Assembly (NCBI RefSeq): GCF_000192795.1
Contig: NW_007360616.1
Coordinates: forward strand, 1-64,000
Source: Vavraia culicis subsp. floridensis
Taxonomy: Eukaryota; Microsporidia; Pleistophoridae
DNA length: 64,000 bases
Reading direction: 5' to 3'
In this document: positions 10,014 to 19,744 of the stretch, piece by piece
Layout: every line of letters begins with the position of its first letter
Position numbering within the stretch: position 1 is the stretch's first letter
The notes under the pieces: generated by a model
Told to the model about the DNA's origin: nothing
The model's database searches: none
The model's input: the letters and a program-made list of their open reading frames with translations, nothing else
Translations under genes and position numbers: made by a program

Positions 10014-13000
10014 TCATCGATACACCTCATCTAAAAACCTACACACGTTATCATTCTCAAAAATGTACACGTCCTTTCTGCACTTATTTAAGATTGGGAC
10101 CATTTCCAAGCAAAAGCAGCCTTTGATCACGATGAGATCGAACATATCGGGATCGATGAGCGTGTTCAATTTCCTTGGAGCAAGTGATTGCACCGTCTTG
10201 CCTACAACACCACCTGAAGGTGCATCCCCATCGTTGCTAACGATTAGAATACGTCCATGTGCCTTCTCTAGAAACCTTTCCATCTCCTCGTTCATCAGCA
10301 TAACACGTTCTCGCTTGTAGAAGAGCCTGAAAATGACGAGTTGATAACTAAACACGGTGTTGTACGCCTGTCCCCTTCTTTTCTTCGGAATTATTGTCTG
10401 CGAACGGCCTGTCCGTTCCGACAGGAGAATAATTCGTGCATTTCTGAGCACACGTGCAAAGTAAAGCACGGCCTTGTTGTGCAGCACTGACGCGTACGTG
10501 CACTGTGCACCGCTGGCCGTACACTGCTCGTACAGAAAGAGAAAAATGCTTTCGTCTGCATTTCCTTCGATCTTTAAAATGGAGCATTCTCGCTCATTTA
10601 CGATTATCTCCTCAATATGTGCATGTGCTGCATGTGCATCTCCGCTCTTTTCCTCGATACGCATTCTCAAGCGCACCACCTGCTCGCAAAGCGCGTACTT
10701 CTCCGTGAGCATCGCAAGCTGCTCGAGCGCGCCCATCAATCTGCCCACGTTTTTGAGAATGAAAGACAGATCGGACACCAGCGAGAAAATCGTAATGCTC
10801 ATGTGCATAAGATGGGCTGCTGTGAGGAAGAGTAGTTTTTCACATGGCTTTATGTCTACGACAACACTCACCCCAATCGTGCTGAGCATGAATTGCTGCT
10901 CGTTCTGTCTCACGAGGACATCTCCGAATTCCTTGGAGCTAAAAATCGTGTTCAGGATTTTTGTTTGCTGCGATGACAACATCGGGCTGACAAATGCGTT
11001 GAGCTTTGACTTGAAGAGCAGCAGATCATTGTTTGTTTTGGAACTCTCTGTGCTCATCGCAGCGAAACGCTCTGAAACGATGCTCAGGCTGTTCTCGACG
11101 TGCGTATCTCCTTGTTGTTGTGTGGAAGGAACCGCACATGCTGTCTCAGCATTTTTCTGGCTCTTTTTGGAATAGCTGGTCATTTCCTGTGCATGCACGG
11201 TATGCATCTCTTTGATGGCCGCATGATTATTCCTTTCTTCGTTGTTCGTGCGATTGTCACTTTCACCACTTCCATCGTTTCCATCACTTCCACCATTTTC
11301 ATCACTTCCACCATTTTCATCACTTTCACCACTTTCATCACCTCCTTCGCCTGTATCGTGCACCTCGTCCCTACAGAACTGCACAAAAACAACCAAAGTA
11401 CTAAAATCAAGGTAGTAATACGCAGCTACTCTTCCTTCCCACGTACACGCCAGCCCATTATCACTCCTTTCCACCATCCCACACTCCTCTAGCTTACGCA
11501 CTGCCAGCTCTACAAAACCATCCACCTCCCTCTCATCCTCCATCCCGTAGTACCGTGCATTCCTCCTCACACGCACCGCCATGTACGTCCTATTAAACCA
11601 TTCTTTGCTCTCGTGCAGATCTTTGATCGTAAGACGAGCGATCTCTGCGTTCAGAATGTTCACCAGGTTATGCAACAGCGTGCTCTCGAGCGGCATTTTA
11701 TTCTTCAGGCGTGTTACGTAGAGCTGCAGGTTGTTGGTGATTATGAACGCCCTTGCCACCGTGTCCTCCTTGGTGTAGTCTATGCGACCCGCTCGGCCCA
11801 TAATCTGCAGAATGTCGCTGATGCTCACATTTCTCGTCATTCCATCGCTATAGTACTCTGTTCCTCTGATGAAAACGTTCTCTGCGGGCAGATTCACCCC
11901 CCATGCCAATGTCTTAGTGCACACCACGTATTTAAGCTCCCTCCTTCTGAACAGGTCTTCAACACGCAATCGCTGGTGCCGTGGCAGTCCAGCATTGTGC
12001 ACCCCCACACCGTTACTGAGCAGATACGCGAACGATGCCGGCCTGGTGTATTCCTCGTTTCTTATGAGGCGCTTGACAAGAAAAGTGGCCGTTTTGAAGC
12101 ACTCATGCCGGCTGTTCACGAAAATCAGCGACTGGTTTTTGCACAGCATGAGTTTTTCCACAAGAATTTCATCAAAATTGCTCACCGTTACGATGTTTGA
12201 TCGTTTGTTCTTCGGGTTAGCGCGCATACCGCTCTTTCCAGCACCTTTACCCATTTCATTGCGCATGTCGCCAAGGCACTGTGCTCCGTTCGACTTTGTC
12301 TTTCCCACGATTCTTTCACTCACCGGCTCCGTACCGTGCCTTTCAGTGTGTATGCCCTGTCTTACACCCTCACTGATCAATTCATCGTGTACCCGCGCAT
12401 ACCCTGCTCGTCTGCTCTTTAGCTCCTCTTCGCTCATTCTTATCTCCCCCTTCGCTCCAATAACACAGCACTCAACCGCAACAGCACGTCTCTCGTCCCC
12501 GTAGCAGAACACCACTCCTTTCAAAAATTCGCCGACATCAAAAACGTTGGGCACGGTCGCGCTCAACCCAACGATCCTCGTTTTTCCAATAAAACGTGCC
12601 ACAAGTGCCTCGATAACACTTCCACGCTCCTCCTCAAGCAGGTGTATCTCATCGATGACGAGTAGATCGAATCGAAAATTGAACGAGAGCTTGCGCGTGG
12701 ACGCGTCTAATTTTTCGGGCGTTGTTACAACGATGTGTGTGTTGAGTGATTGGTTGGGCGTATCGCCTGTGTACTCCATCACGTCCATGCATCTCAGACC
12801 GTATCTGTTGTTGTGTGCGGGCTTGCCGAATGGGGTGCTACGATAATTGTTGCTGCTACTGTTAATTTTTTTGTCTAGGACTGGCTCGTTCTGAAAGGAT
12901 TTGTCATGTATTGGTGCTTCTCCGTCGCTGTAATCCAATCCCATCGCTCTGTCAATCTGTCTCCTCAGTTTTGTACATTCTTCGCAGCTAAATTTCTTTC

Positions 13001-13958
13001 TCAGTTTCCCCACTATTTCAGTTGCAAGTGCCCGCAACGGCACCACGTACACCACCCGTTTTGCTCCCATAATGCACATCATTGCCACGTCTGTCTTTCC
13101 CGTGCCTGTAGGTGCCGCCAACAAGAAATTGTTGGTCGATCGTGCTATCGTGTGCACCTCAGTCTGTATGCTATTGAAATTCCTATAAGGAAATATTTTG
13201 TACGGATTCATCGCTGTTTTGAGATTCTTTTGAATCGGTTTTGGAGGTATTACCAGCTCAGTGTAGTAATGCGTGCTTTTCTTGGCCATTCTGAGGATCA
13301 AACCGCGATTTTCGATGATAAACCGCATTTGATCGACGTATAACGGGCCCAACGTGTCGTAAAGAAGCATTTCAGGATGTTCTGAGTGCGTGAGCGTAAA
13401 AAGCATTTTCTTGGTTTCTGAGATCTCCAGATTTAAATCGCCTGCAACCCTTTTCATGATTTTGTCCATAATTTCACCATTTTTATCGCACAGATCCTCA
13501 GCTTCACACCCCGAAATGTTTTTCGATTTGCTGTTTCTGCTACTTTTCCCGCCTCTTCTCTCGTGATCACGCCGTTCTTTGTCGGAGCCTATTCTTTCAC
13601 CTTCGTTGTTTGCACCGTTTTTCGTATGAGCATTCGTTCTCCTCTCATTTCCAGCCCTCCTTCCATCACCATTCGCCATACTCTTGCCGTAATTCCCTCC
13701 GCTTCCTTTCTCTAATCCATTGCCTTTACTCCAATTTCTTTCTCTGCGATCCCCTCCTCCACCCGTACCTCTAACATTGCCATCCAATCCTCTGCTCGTT
13801 GCACCACCTTTTTCATCCTTAACACGCTCAATTTTGCGGTAATTATCAGCCACACCATTCTTCTGAACATAATCACCTGTTCTCTTTTCATGTTCTTCCT
13901 CATTTCCAGCCATAGGGGTGTTTGCTCCATTCTTTAATTTTTGATTCCTTGCTTTCAT
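10014..13958 (-). CDS. Ski2-family DExH helicase, Brr2/Slh1(ASCC3)-like, single cassette
   Basis: 1314 aa. Residues 1-160 are a low-complexity G/N/R/K/E tail. The helicase core shows motif I APTGTGKT (282-289), PEKLDASTRK, motif II DEIH (436-439), motif III SAT (466-468), an HNAGLPRHQR stretch, TLAWGVNLPA and motif VI QIMGRAGR (718-725). These are characteristic of the Brr2/Slh1/Mer3 branch. A winged-helix region and a Sec63-like region follow (from about 845, resumed near 940-1150), interrupted by a D/G/S/E/N-rich insert at about 868-912. Brr2 and Slh1 have two helicase cassettes and about 2000 residues. Here the last 150 residues may be a vestige of the second cassette, with no motifs left. 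Role by family: RNA unwinding in spliceosome remodelling or ribosome rescue; HFM1/Mer3 (meiosis) is the alternative. The stop is TGA and the frame continues beyond it. Confidence 0.88.
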   Translation of the reverse strand: MKARNQKLKNGANTPMAGNEEEHEKRTGDYVQKNGVADNYRKIERVKDEKGGATSRGLDGNVRGTGGGGDRRERNWSKGNGLEKGSGGNYGKSMANGDGRRAGNERRTNAHTKNGANNEGERIGSDKERRDHERRGGKSSRNSKSKNISGCEAEDLCDKNGEIMDKIMKRVAGDLNLEISETKKMLFTLTHSEHPEMLLYDTLGPLYVDQMRFIIENRGLILRMAKKSTHYYTELVIPPKPIQKNLKTAMNPYKIFPYRNFNSIQTEVHTIARSTNNFLLAAPTGTGKTDVAMMCIMGAKRVVYVVPLRALATEIVGKLRKKFSCEECTKLRRQIDRAMGLDYSDGEAPIHDKSFQNEPVLDKKINSSSNNYRSTPFGKPAHNNRYGLRCMDVMEYTGDTPNQSLNTHIVVTTPEKLDASTRKLSFNFRFDLLVIDEIHLLEEERGSVIEALVARFIGKTRIVGLSATVPNVFDVGEFLKGVVFCYGDERRAVAVECCVIGAKGEIRMSEEELKSRRAGYARVHDELISEGVRQGIHTERHGTEPVSERIVGKTKSNGAQCLGDMRNEMGKGAGKSGMRANPKNKRSNIVTVSNFDEILVEKLMLCKNQSLIFVNSRHECFKTATFLVKRLIRNEEYTRPASFAYLLSNGVGVHNAGLPRHQRLRVEDLFRRRELKYVVCTKTLAWGVNLPAENVFIRGTEYYSDGMTRNVSISDILQIMGRAGRIDYTKEDTVARAFIITNNLQLYVTRLKNKMPLESTLLHNLVNILNAEIARLTIKDLHESKEWFNRTYMAVRVRRNARYYGMEDEREVDGFVELAVRKLEECGMVERSDNGLACTWEGRVAAYYYLDFSTLVVFVQFCRDEVHDTGEGGDESGESDENGGSDENGGSDGNDGSGESDNRTNNEERNNHAAIKEMHTVHAQEMTSYSKKSQKNAETACAVPSTQQQGDTHVENSLSIVSERFAAMSTESSKTNNDLLLFKSKLNAFVSPMLSSQQTKILNTIFSSKEFGDVLVRQNEQQFMLSTIGVSVVVDIKPCEKLLFLTAAHLMHMSITIFSLVSDLSFILKNVGRLMGALEQLAMLTEKYALCEQVVRLRMRIEEKSGDAHAAHAHIEEIIVNERECSILKIEGNADESIFLFLYEQCTASGAQCTYASVLHNKAVLYFARVLRNARIILLSERTGRSQTIIPKKRRGQAYNTVFSYQLVIFRLFYKRERVMLMNEEMERFLEKAHGRILIVSNDGDAPSGGVVGKTVQSLAPRKLNTLIDPDMFDLIVIKGCFCLEMVPILNKCRKDVYIFENDNVCRFLDEVYR

Positions 13959-14354
13959 ACGGAGTACGATGACTTGTCAGAAGGATGCGCCAATAAAAAC
14001 GGTCTTTTTTATGTAACATGTTTGATATGTGATGGCAAACACCAAGGGTGAAACGAAACGTGCCATATTGTTCGCAGAATGGCAAGGTTTGTGGTATGAG
14101 GAGCCGATAAGACAGATAAACTCGTTGATCAGCACTATTTTCTAAGGCACCGCTTTAATTTTTCATACCGAATAACTGCAGAAAAGGTGCGTGTTTATAG
14201 TCCGCCTTTAATTTTAATGCCTATGTTCGACTATGCACTTCGTGTCAACGCCTCAACACGCAAAGATACCGCCATGACTACCATGTTCAACCGCACTGTT
14301 CCTTCTAGTACGTTTCACGGCGTTTCTTCCCTCTGTTTTCATTTTAGAACACGT
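13959..14354. other. short intergenic segment upstream of the helicase
   Basis: A plus-strand open frame beginning at ATG 14220 runs to 14483 (about 88 codons). It overlaps, in antisense, the small ORF at 14355-14474. Neither has a family signal, and the plus frame lacks a start motif, so no gene is called here. Confidence 0.4.
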
Positions 14355-14474
14355 TCAATCGCTTTTCAGGTTGTGTTTGCCCATGTCCCTGATCGCTTCG
14401 TCATTGTGCAGCGTACACTGCTGCACAATTATTCCACTGCAGAACAAATTCTTGAACTTTACCGTATCGCTCAT
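14355..14474 (-). CDS. possible 39-aa ORF
   Basis: An ATG-initiated frame starting MSDTVKFKNLFCSGIIVQQC and ending in TGA, with protein-like composition (charged, with a Cys pair). A GGG lies about 22 nt upstream. It sits just downstream of another small minus-strand ORF. It is unrecognised, and antisense to a plus-strand open frame of similar standing. Low confidence; it could be a first exon or noise. Confidence 0.2.
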   Translation of the reverse strand: MSDTVKFKNLFCSGIIVQQCTLHNDEAIRDMGKHNLKSD

Positions 14475-14517
14475 TGTAAATAATTTACCACCCGTTTAAA
14501 AACAAATATATTCGCTT

Positions 14518-14682
14518 TTAGTGAATAAAAGTAAATTTACCGTCTCTTCCACCGTAATACATCCATACCGGTCTTTTCTTATCCAGTAATTCACAGTATG
14601 CTAGTGTAGCCAATATATTTAGTATCCTTCCGCTCACCCGGCGCAATATCTGCCCCTGCCAGTCACTCAATTTATCAAACAT
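14518..14682 (-). CDS. possible 54-aa protein divergent from Rab GDI
   Basis: An ATG-initiated frame beginning MFDKLSDWQGQILRRVSGR and continuing through a mildly hydrophobic stretch (ILNILATLAYCELL) to an aromatic/basic tail. Its ATG lies only 17 nt from the GDI ATG on the other strand. The G-run mirroring the GDI C-tract sits about 14 nt upstream of this ATG. The composition is protein-like, but no family is recognised. If real, the two genes would share a promoter of almost no length. Confidence 0.35.
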   Translation of the reverse strand: MFDKLSDWQGQILRRVSGRILNILATLAYCELLDKKRPVWMYYGGRDGKFTFIH

Positions 14683-14699
14683 TTTGTTGTGCACCCCCA

Positions 14700-16271
14700 A
14701 TGGAGCATTACGATGTCGTAATACTGGGAACGGGCCTGTCAGAGTGTGTGCTATCAGCCGTTCTGTCGCAATCAGGATACTCCGTTTTGCAGTTGGACTC
14801 ATCGGACCGGTATGGCACTTCGTTCCAAAACTACAACTATGTTGACCTGTGCACACGGTACAACAAGCCTGGACATTCCGCTCTTGTCCCGTTGAGCAGC
14901 AAGTTCAGCATAGATTATACGCCCAAGCTGCTACTTGCTGGCGGTCTGACGCAACGTGTGCTCATAAAGTACGATCTAAGCACACTCGTAAACTTTTTGC
15001 TCGTACCAGGATGCTATGTGTATAAGCACCGCCTTTATGAGGTGCCCACTTCTGAAACAAAGTCACTACAGACCGGTTTGATTTCGTTTCTGCAGAAGCC
15101 CCGTCTTGTCCGCTTTTTCTACAATGTCCGCAAATACTTCAGGAACGTACCCATAAAGCTGCTAGGCACCATGCGTGAGCAGTACAAGCATTATGGAGTG
15201 GATGAGCATAGTGCTCAGGTTATAGGACACGCTATTGCGCTAAATTTGGATGATAATTACCTGGATGAGCGGCCGAGTGTTACTTTTGAGAAGATAAGGC
15301 TGTACATCGAGAGTTTGAGGGAGAATGGAGATGAGATAAGTCCGTTTGTGTATCCTTTATATGGAATGAGTGAGGTGTGCCAAGCATTCGTGAGGAAAGC
15401 GTCTGTGGCAGGAGCAGTTTATAGATTGAGGACGAGTGTTGAGGAAATTCGTTCTTGTGGAGAGTTTAGTATCTGTATGGGAGAAAGTGATGGAGAGGAT
15501 ACTCGTGGAAGGACAAATCAGGACAATGAGGGTGTAAGTGCCGGTGCAACCAATGATGTGAAGACAGCCACAACGGGCGATTCGACCAAGAGCGGCCATA
15601 ATGATCAGAAAATGCGTGGCGATCAAAACATTAAAGCCGATGGCGCGAACAAGGGCGGTGAGACGAGCAGTCATGATGGTGAGCAGGAGGATAAATCACG
15701 GTTGAACCCTCAGGGTGGTGGCAATGAGGGCGGCAAAGGAGCACATTACAATTTTACGGTGAAAATACGGCCGGAGAATGAAAATACACTTGAAGTGCGC
15801 TGCAAGGCTCTCATCTCAGATATTTCGTACACGCCGAACAAACGGCCGACTAACACGAAAATCATACGTGCTACATTAATTGTAGACGGCGTTGTTCCTC
15901 TGCTCAAACACGTGCCATCGGCTCAAATACTTTTCTTGTCGAGTGGACTGCACCGGAAAACGGATGTGTTTGCTCTTATCCTAGGACACAGAGAATGCGT
16001 GGCACCGAAGGGCTACAAAGTTGTGCTCATAAGCTACGTAAAAGAAGGGGACGATGATAAAACACTGGACAAAATCATACATTTATTCGGAAAGGTTGTG
16101 GATCGTTTTGTCAGGGAGGAGGAGGTGATGGTGAACGAGAGCGTGGGTAGGGGATGGTACGTTGTGAGCGACTGTGATGAAAGTATGCATGTGGAGAACG
16201 GCATGCATGAAGTTGTGAAGGTGTTAGAAAGAATGAAAAAGGACGGATTTAAGATTGAGTGCTCGTTTTAG
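14700..16271 (+). CDS. GDI1: Rab GDP-dissociation inhibitor (GDI)
   Basis: A 523-aa GDI/REP family protein. The N-terminus has the dinucleotide-type fold signature DVVILGTGLSECVLSAVLSQ (about 5-24), followed by PKLLLAGGLTQRVLI (75-89), YKHRLYEVPTSETKSL (108-123) and, further on, IGHAIAL and YPLYGMSEVCQAF (218-230). These correspond to the Rab-binding platform and conserved regions of GDI. It extracts prenylated GDP-bound Rabs from membranes and recycles them through the cytosol. REP is possible, but the length without the insert (about 435 aa) and the motifs fit GDI better. Residues about 262-348 are a G/D/N/K/T-rich low-complexity insertion, absent from usual GDIs. The CCCCC at 14694-14698 ends 2 nt before the ATG, implying an extremely short leader. 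Confidence 0.93.
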   Translation: MEHYDVVILGTGLSECVLSAVLSQSGYSVLQLDSSDRYGTSFQNYNYVDLCTRYNKPGHSALVPLSSKFSIDYTPKLLLAGGLTQRVLIKYDLSTLVNFLLVPGCYVYKHRLYEVPTSETKSLQTGLISFLQKPRLVRFFYNVRKYFRNVPIKLLGTMREQYKHYGVDEHSAQVIGHAIALNLDDNYLDERPSVTFEKIRLYIESLRENGDEISPFVYPLYGMSEVCQAFVRKASVAGAVYRLRTSVEEIRSCGEFSICMGESDGEDTRGRTNQDNEGVSAGATNDVKTATTGDSTKSGHNDQKMRGDQNIKADGANKGGETSSHDGEQEDKSRLNPQGGGNEGGKGAHYNFTVKIRPENENTLEVRCKALISDISYTPNKRPTNTKIIRATLIVDGVVPLLKHVPSAQILFLSSGLHRKTDVFALILGHRECVAPKGYKVVLISYVKEGDDDKTLDKIIHLFGKVVDRFVREEEVMVNESVGRGWYVVSDCDESMHVENGMHEVVKVLERMKKDGFKIECSF

Positions 16272-16786
16272 AGCGCATATTTTGTAGGTAAAATGAGATG
16301 ATTGATTTTTTGTGTCTGGTGGCCAGATTTTGTGTTTAGAATCTTGGTGTTTACGTGCCGGGCGAAATATTGTTAAATATTTTGTTATGTCTTCCTGCAC
16401 TTCACCAACAATTCATTTTGCCCTTAGATACGCATTCAAGGAACTTGACTGTTGGAATCTCTGAAATAATTGAGGAAGAACTTTATGCTGCAAATTAACA
16501 AGAAGTAAAATATTAAACATCGCTTCTAATCATATTCAGAAATACTCTCACATGTTTTTTAAGAACTGTATATCCAAAGACTCTCTTTTTGACCCAAAAT
16601 AATTTTTGAACTCTACAGGGATACTAAAGAAACGAAGCACTGCTTAAGGTTATGAACGAATTTTTATATGCAACTTAATTTAATTTCTTTTTATGATCGA
16701 AATTAATACCGTAGTAAAGAATAATAGAATAGGTACACCGGCTTGATAAGATTAGAATTTTAATGAAAGGAACAGTTTGTTGAATC
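16272..16786. other. intergenic, AT-rich
   Basis: Between the GDI gene and the Helitron relic. I see no open frame with family signal and no clear Helitron 5' end (TC terminus) that can be placed by eye. Confidence 0.4.
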
Positions 16787-17756
16787 GTAGAAACAACATC
16801 ACCCTTTTTATGAGAGTACTGATAGCAACAGCTATCACGTACAAAGTGAAACAGCCGAGCACTATGCTGGTAAGCTCAACCAGATTTGTGCAAATTGTTC
16901 AGCAATGCACTTTAAAGACGAGGTACACCGTAGACGTGCGTACAAGAGCTGCTGTCACTTCGGCAAGCTGGCCTACATACCACGAGATAGCTATCCAGAG
17001 TATCTCAGATCGCTGTTCACCGATACAGCAAGCAGCGATCATAAAAACTTCAAGGCAAACATACGATCGTATAACAGTGTCCTGTCGTTTGCGTCGATGG
17101 GAGCAAATGTGGAGCAATTCACACGAGGGGTGTACTTCTTCAAGGTGCATGGTCAGGTCTACCACAACGCATACAACATAAACCCGCTTGAAAACATTAA
17201 CAGGAGATACTCGCAGTTGTATGTGATTGATACAAACGATGCCACAGATCTGAGATCGAGAAACCCTGCAAATGAGAAGTGTAATAGAGCAACACTACAC
17301 AATCTTGACAGGACAATAAGAGAAGTCAATCCTTATGCAGAATCTTGCTGAGGTTGAGAGAAGTGCAGTGCGTGAAGGAAACATGTTGATGGTAAATGTG
17401 ATGTCTAACGAGAACATTCATCGTGACATTAACAGGTACAATGTTCCTACAACGGGCGAGATCACGATGATATTCAGCGACAAAAACGGCGAGCATTCAT
17501 ACTCAAGAGAAGACAGTTTCCGGTTCTTCTTTCGTTTGCGATGAGAATCGACAAGTCACAGGGTCAGTTATTTGACAAGGTAGGTGTTTATCTGCACAGC
17601 TCTGTCTTTATGCATGGTCAGTTGTACGTAGCTTTGTCGAGAGTGCGCTATGCAGACGGTCTAAGGGTGTATGTTGCTGACAATGGAGATCAAGGAAAGC
17701 ATGAGAATGGTAAAATATACACTAGAAATGTTGTATACAATGAGCTACTAGAATGA
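16787..17756 (+). pseudogene. Helitron Rep/helicase relic with internal deletion
   Basis: Three consecutive plus-strand segments match the Helitron transposase. The frame of 16905-17351 (open from about 16787) has ICANCSAMHF, CCHFGKL, NIRSYNSVLSFAS and GQVYHNAYNINP, the N-terminal Helitron-like domain. A frame change near 17335 continues it (NPYAES, then LAEVER, NRYNVPTTGEI) to about 17510. At about 17515 the reading frame joins directly onto FPVLLSFAMRIDKSQGQ, VFMHGQLYVALSRVR and a final YTRNVVYNELLE, the extreme C-terminal PIF1-type helicase block. The HUH Rep catalytic part and most of the helicase are therefore missing, so the element cannot be autonomous. The 5' TC and 3' hairpin-CTRR ends could not be fixed. 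Confidence 0.88.
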
Positions 17757-17983
17757 AAGTGATTTATTGATTTGCAACTATAAAACAGTTAGTAGAAAGG
17801 AATGACCTGATGTTGCAGTTATATTAAAAAGTTCTGTTTTGGTATACTATCTATTCATGCACTCGTTTTTGAAAAACGGGATAACACAGATGATTTTCTA
17901 CATAAATTGTAGTGGCAATGTAACGGTATCGTTCTCACTTGCGTAGAGTATAAAATAATTCTAATTTTACCCCTCTTATCAAA

Positions 17984-18367
17984 ATGTCACTCAGAGAAAA
18001 ATACGATTTTTTCACAAAGGATGAATCACTCACCAAGGATTCGCTCTTCGATCTGTTATCATTATGCAACCGTGTGCCGCCACCTATGGATGGTTTGTCT
18101 TCCTTGCCGAGTACATTTGAGGAGTTCGAAAGACTTGCAACGTCGTGTAGAGAAATGAACAACCGGAAGGATCTGCTGAAGCATTTGGTTGCATTTAACA
18201 AGGGCAGTGTGTGCATGGAGAAGGAGCAATTCGAGAAATTTCTCTCGATTGGCGAGGAATTCAGTGAGGAACATAAGGAGGAGCTGTACAAGTTTGTTAA
18301 TGTAAAGGATGATATGATCAACCTGGAAGAATTCGTAGAACAGATCACTGGTGAAGTGGATAATTAA
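17984..18367 (+). CDS. calmodulin/myosin-light-chain-like EF-hand protein (degenerate loops)
   Basis: A 127-aa acidic helical protein. The layout is two EF-hand-like pairs. The N-terminal lobe (about 5-60) has KDSLFDLLSLCNRVPP, resembling the E-F helix of light chains. The C-terminal lobe (about 65-125) has DLLKHLVAFNKGSVCMEKEQF and INLEEFVEQI. None of the loops keeps the D-x-D-x-D-G spacing needed for calcium. This fits a myosin light chain or calmodulin-like IQ-motif binder that has lost calcium binding. The assignment rests on helix pattern, not long identity. The start ATG follows CCCC at 17970-17973, about 10 nt upstream. Confidence 0.7.
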   Translation: MSLREKYDFFTKDESLTKDSLFDLLSLCNRVPPPMDGLSSLPSTFEEFERLATSCREMNNRKDLLKHLVAFNKGSVCMEKEQFEKFLSIGEEFSEEHKEELYKFVNVKDDMINLEEFVEQITGEVDN

Positions 18368-19744
18368 AGATGTGTGATAAGGTACAATGATTTACCGCAT
18401 ATGTTTGTTGCAACCTCGAATTACCAATCCGTTGAGATGCACTTTGTCTGTAAATAATGTTTAGTTACCATCCCAGTTTGGTAAAAAAGTCGAAGCATGC
18501 CAATAAAACTAAAAAGGCAAAATCACCACAGCACCTGTTGTATCTTCGGATAAAACCAATCATTGGCTAATGCTATTGATGTTCTGCTCCACATATGAGC
18601 TGGCATACATCAAATTATTCCAGATAAGCATTTTTGTCTATTATAAACGTTAACAGGCGCCCCTTCATATCAACAATAAATAGATCATTTTCCTACAACA
18701 GCCATTCATCCCCTACCTTACTCATAATAACGACCACTAAATATATTTTAGATTTGAATTACATGCCACGTATGTTTCAGTTATAACATCCCTTTTTACT
18801 AATTTTCATGTCCTGTGTTAGTAAAACGCAACCTGGAAGCAGATTTTCTGCTATGCCAAAAGATCATGTGGCAAAGATACAAACACTCCAGCATGAAATC
18901 AAAAGATAAAGAATGCAAACGAATCTGATGTTCATTTATAATAGACAGTCCAGCTTAAGCATTTTATCAACTGATCTAGCGCAGACAGTTCATTTAGAAA
19001 ATGCTTGAATTGCTGTTCGATTCAGCTGTTCTGAGATGCGCTTGGTTTTCAGCAGCACATTATATTTCTTGGTTGAGTATATCAAATACAGCAGGCCTAT
19101 AAAGATGCGCCTGCCACTGCAGGATTAATGTTCTAAGCGCAGCAAGAAGTAGAAAAAAAGAGAATGATAGTTCCGATGAAAAATAACTTTCTTGTGAATA
19201 ATTAGTTATGTTCCGATCAATAAACAGGCGTTGTGAAGCTGGTCAATACAAATAGATTTACTTACTATCCTGTTAACTTTTGATCACCAGACCGCCATTA
19301 TGGCGGGTAAGGCCTACAAATCTTGCACGGTAGACATGCATATTTAATGCCATATTGCTCGTTATAATCCTACAAGGTCGTTTATTTATTTTTAGATAAA
19401 TGACCACCAAGTTATTCACCAGTTCTGCTCCATTTGATAAAATTTATGCCATGTTACACCATGCACAAATAATATATTTTGTATGCCAGCAGTCTGCATT
19501 GCGTATGGCAGGTGCCCGGTATTGTTGAATGAAAATGATTTGGTTATGCACCGCAATGTGCGAATATCTTCTTCACGGCACAGCATTGTTAATTACTTCA
19601 TGCATATAGTGATATAGCACGAGCGCATAATTTTATGCTCATGCATTCATACTTTTAGTTAATTTTGATTCAAAAATCGTGCATTCCTCTTGCATCCCTG
19701 CCCACGCCCCTTCTTCTCAGCTCACCGTTCCACCCTTCTAAAAT
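18368..19744. other. intergenic, 1.4 kb, no gene seen
   Basis: AT-rich, with stops in all frames. A box-B-like GTTCGATTC near 19018 was examined as a possible tRNA and rejected (see rejected list). The last 60 bases before the TSR1 gene become C/T-rich, as in other promoters here. Confidence 0.5.

Noticed and set aside
13860..13958. Stop-codon reassignment (TGA or TAG as sense) to explain the in-frame stops in three loci
   Set aside because: TGA ends SEC24, the AFG2-like ATPase and the Helitron frame, and TAG ends the SNARE and GDI genes. The code is therefore standard, and the interrupted frames are better read as pseudogenes or extensions.
18960..19060. tRNA-like box B (GTTCGATTC) with a TAGCGCAG box-A-like stretch
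   Set aside because: The distance between the two boxes is about seven bases too short, the T-stem pairs in only four positions, and no acceptor stem forms.
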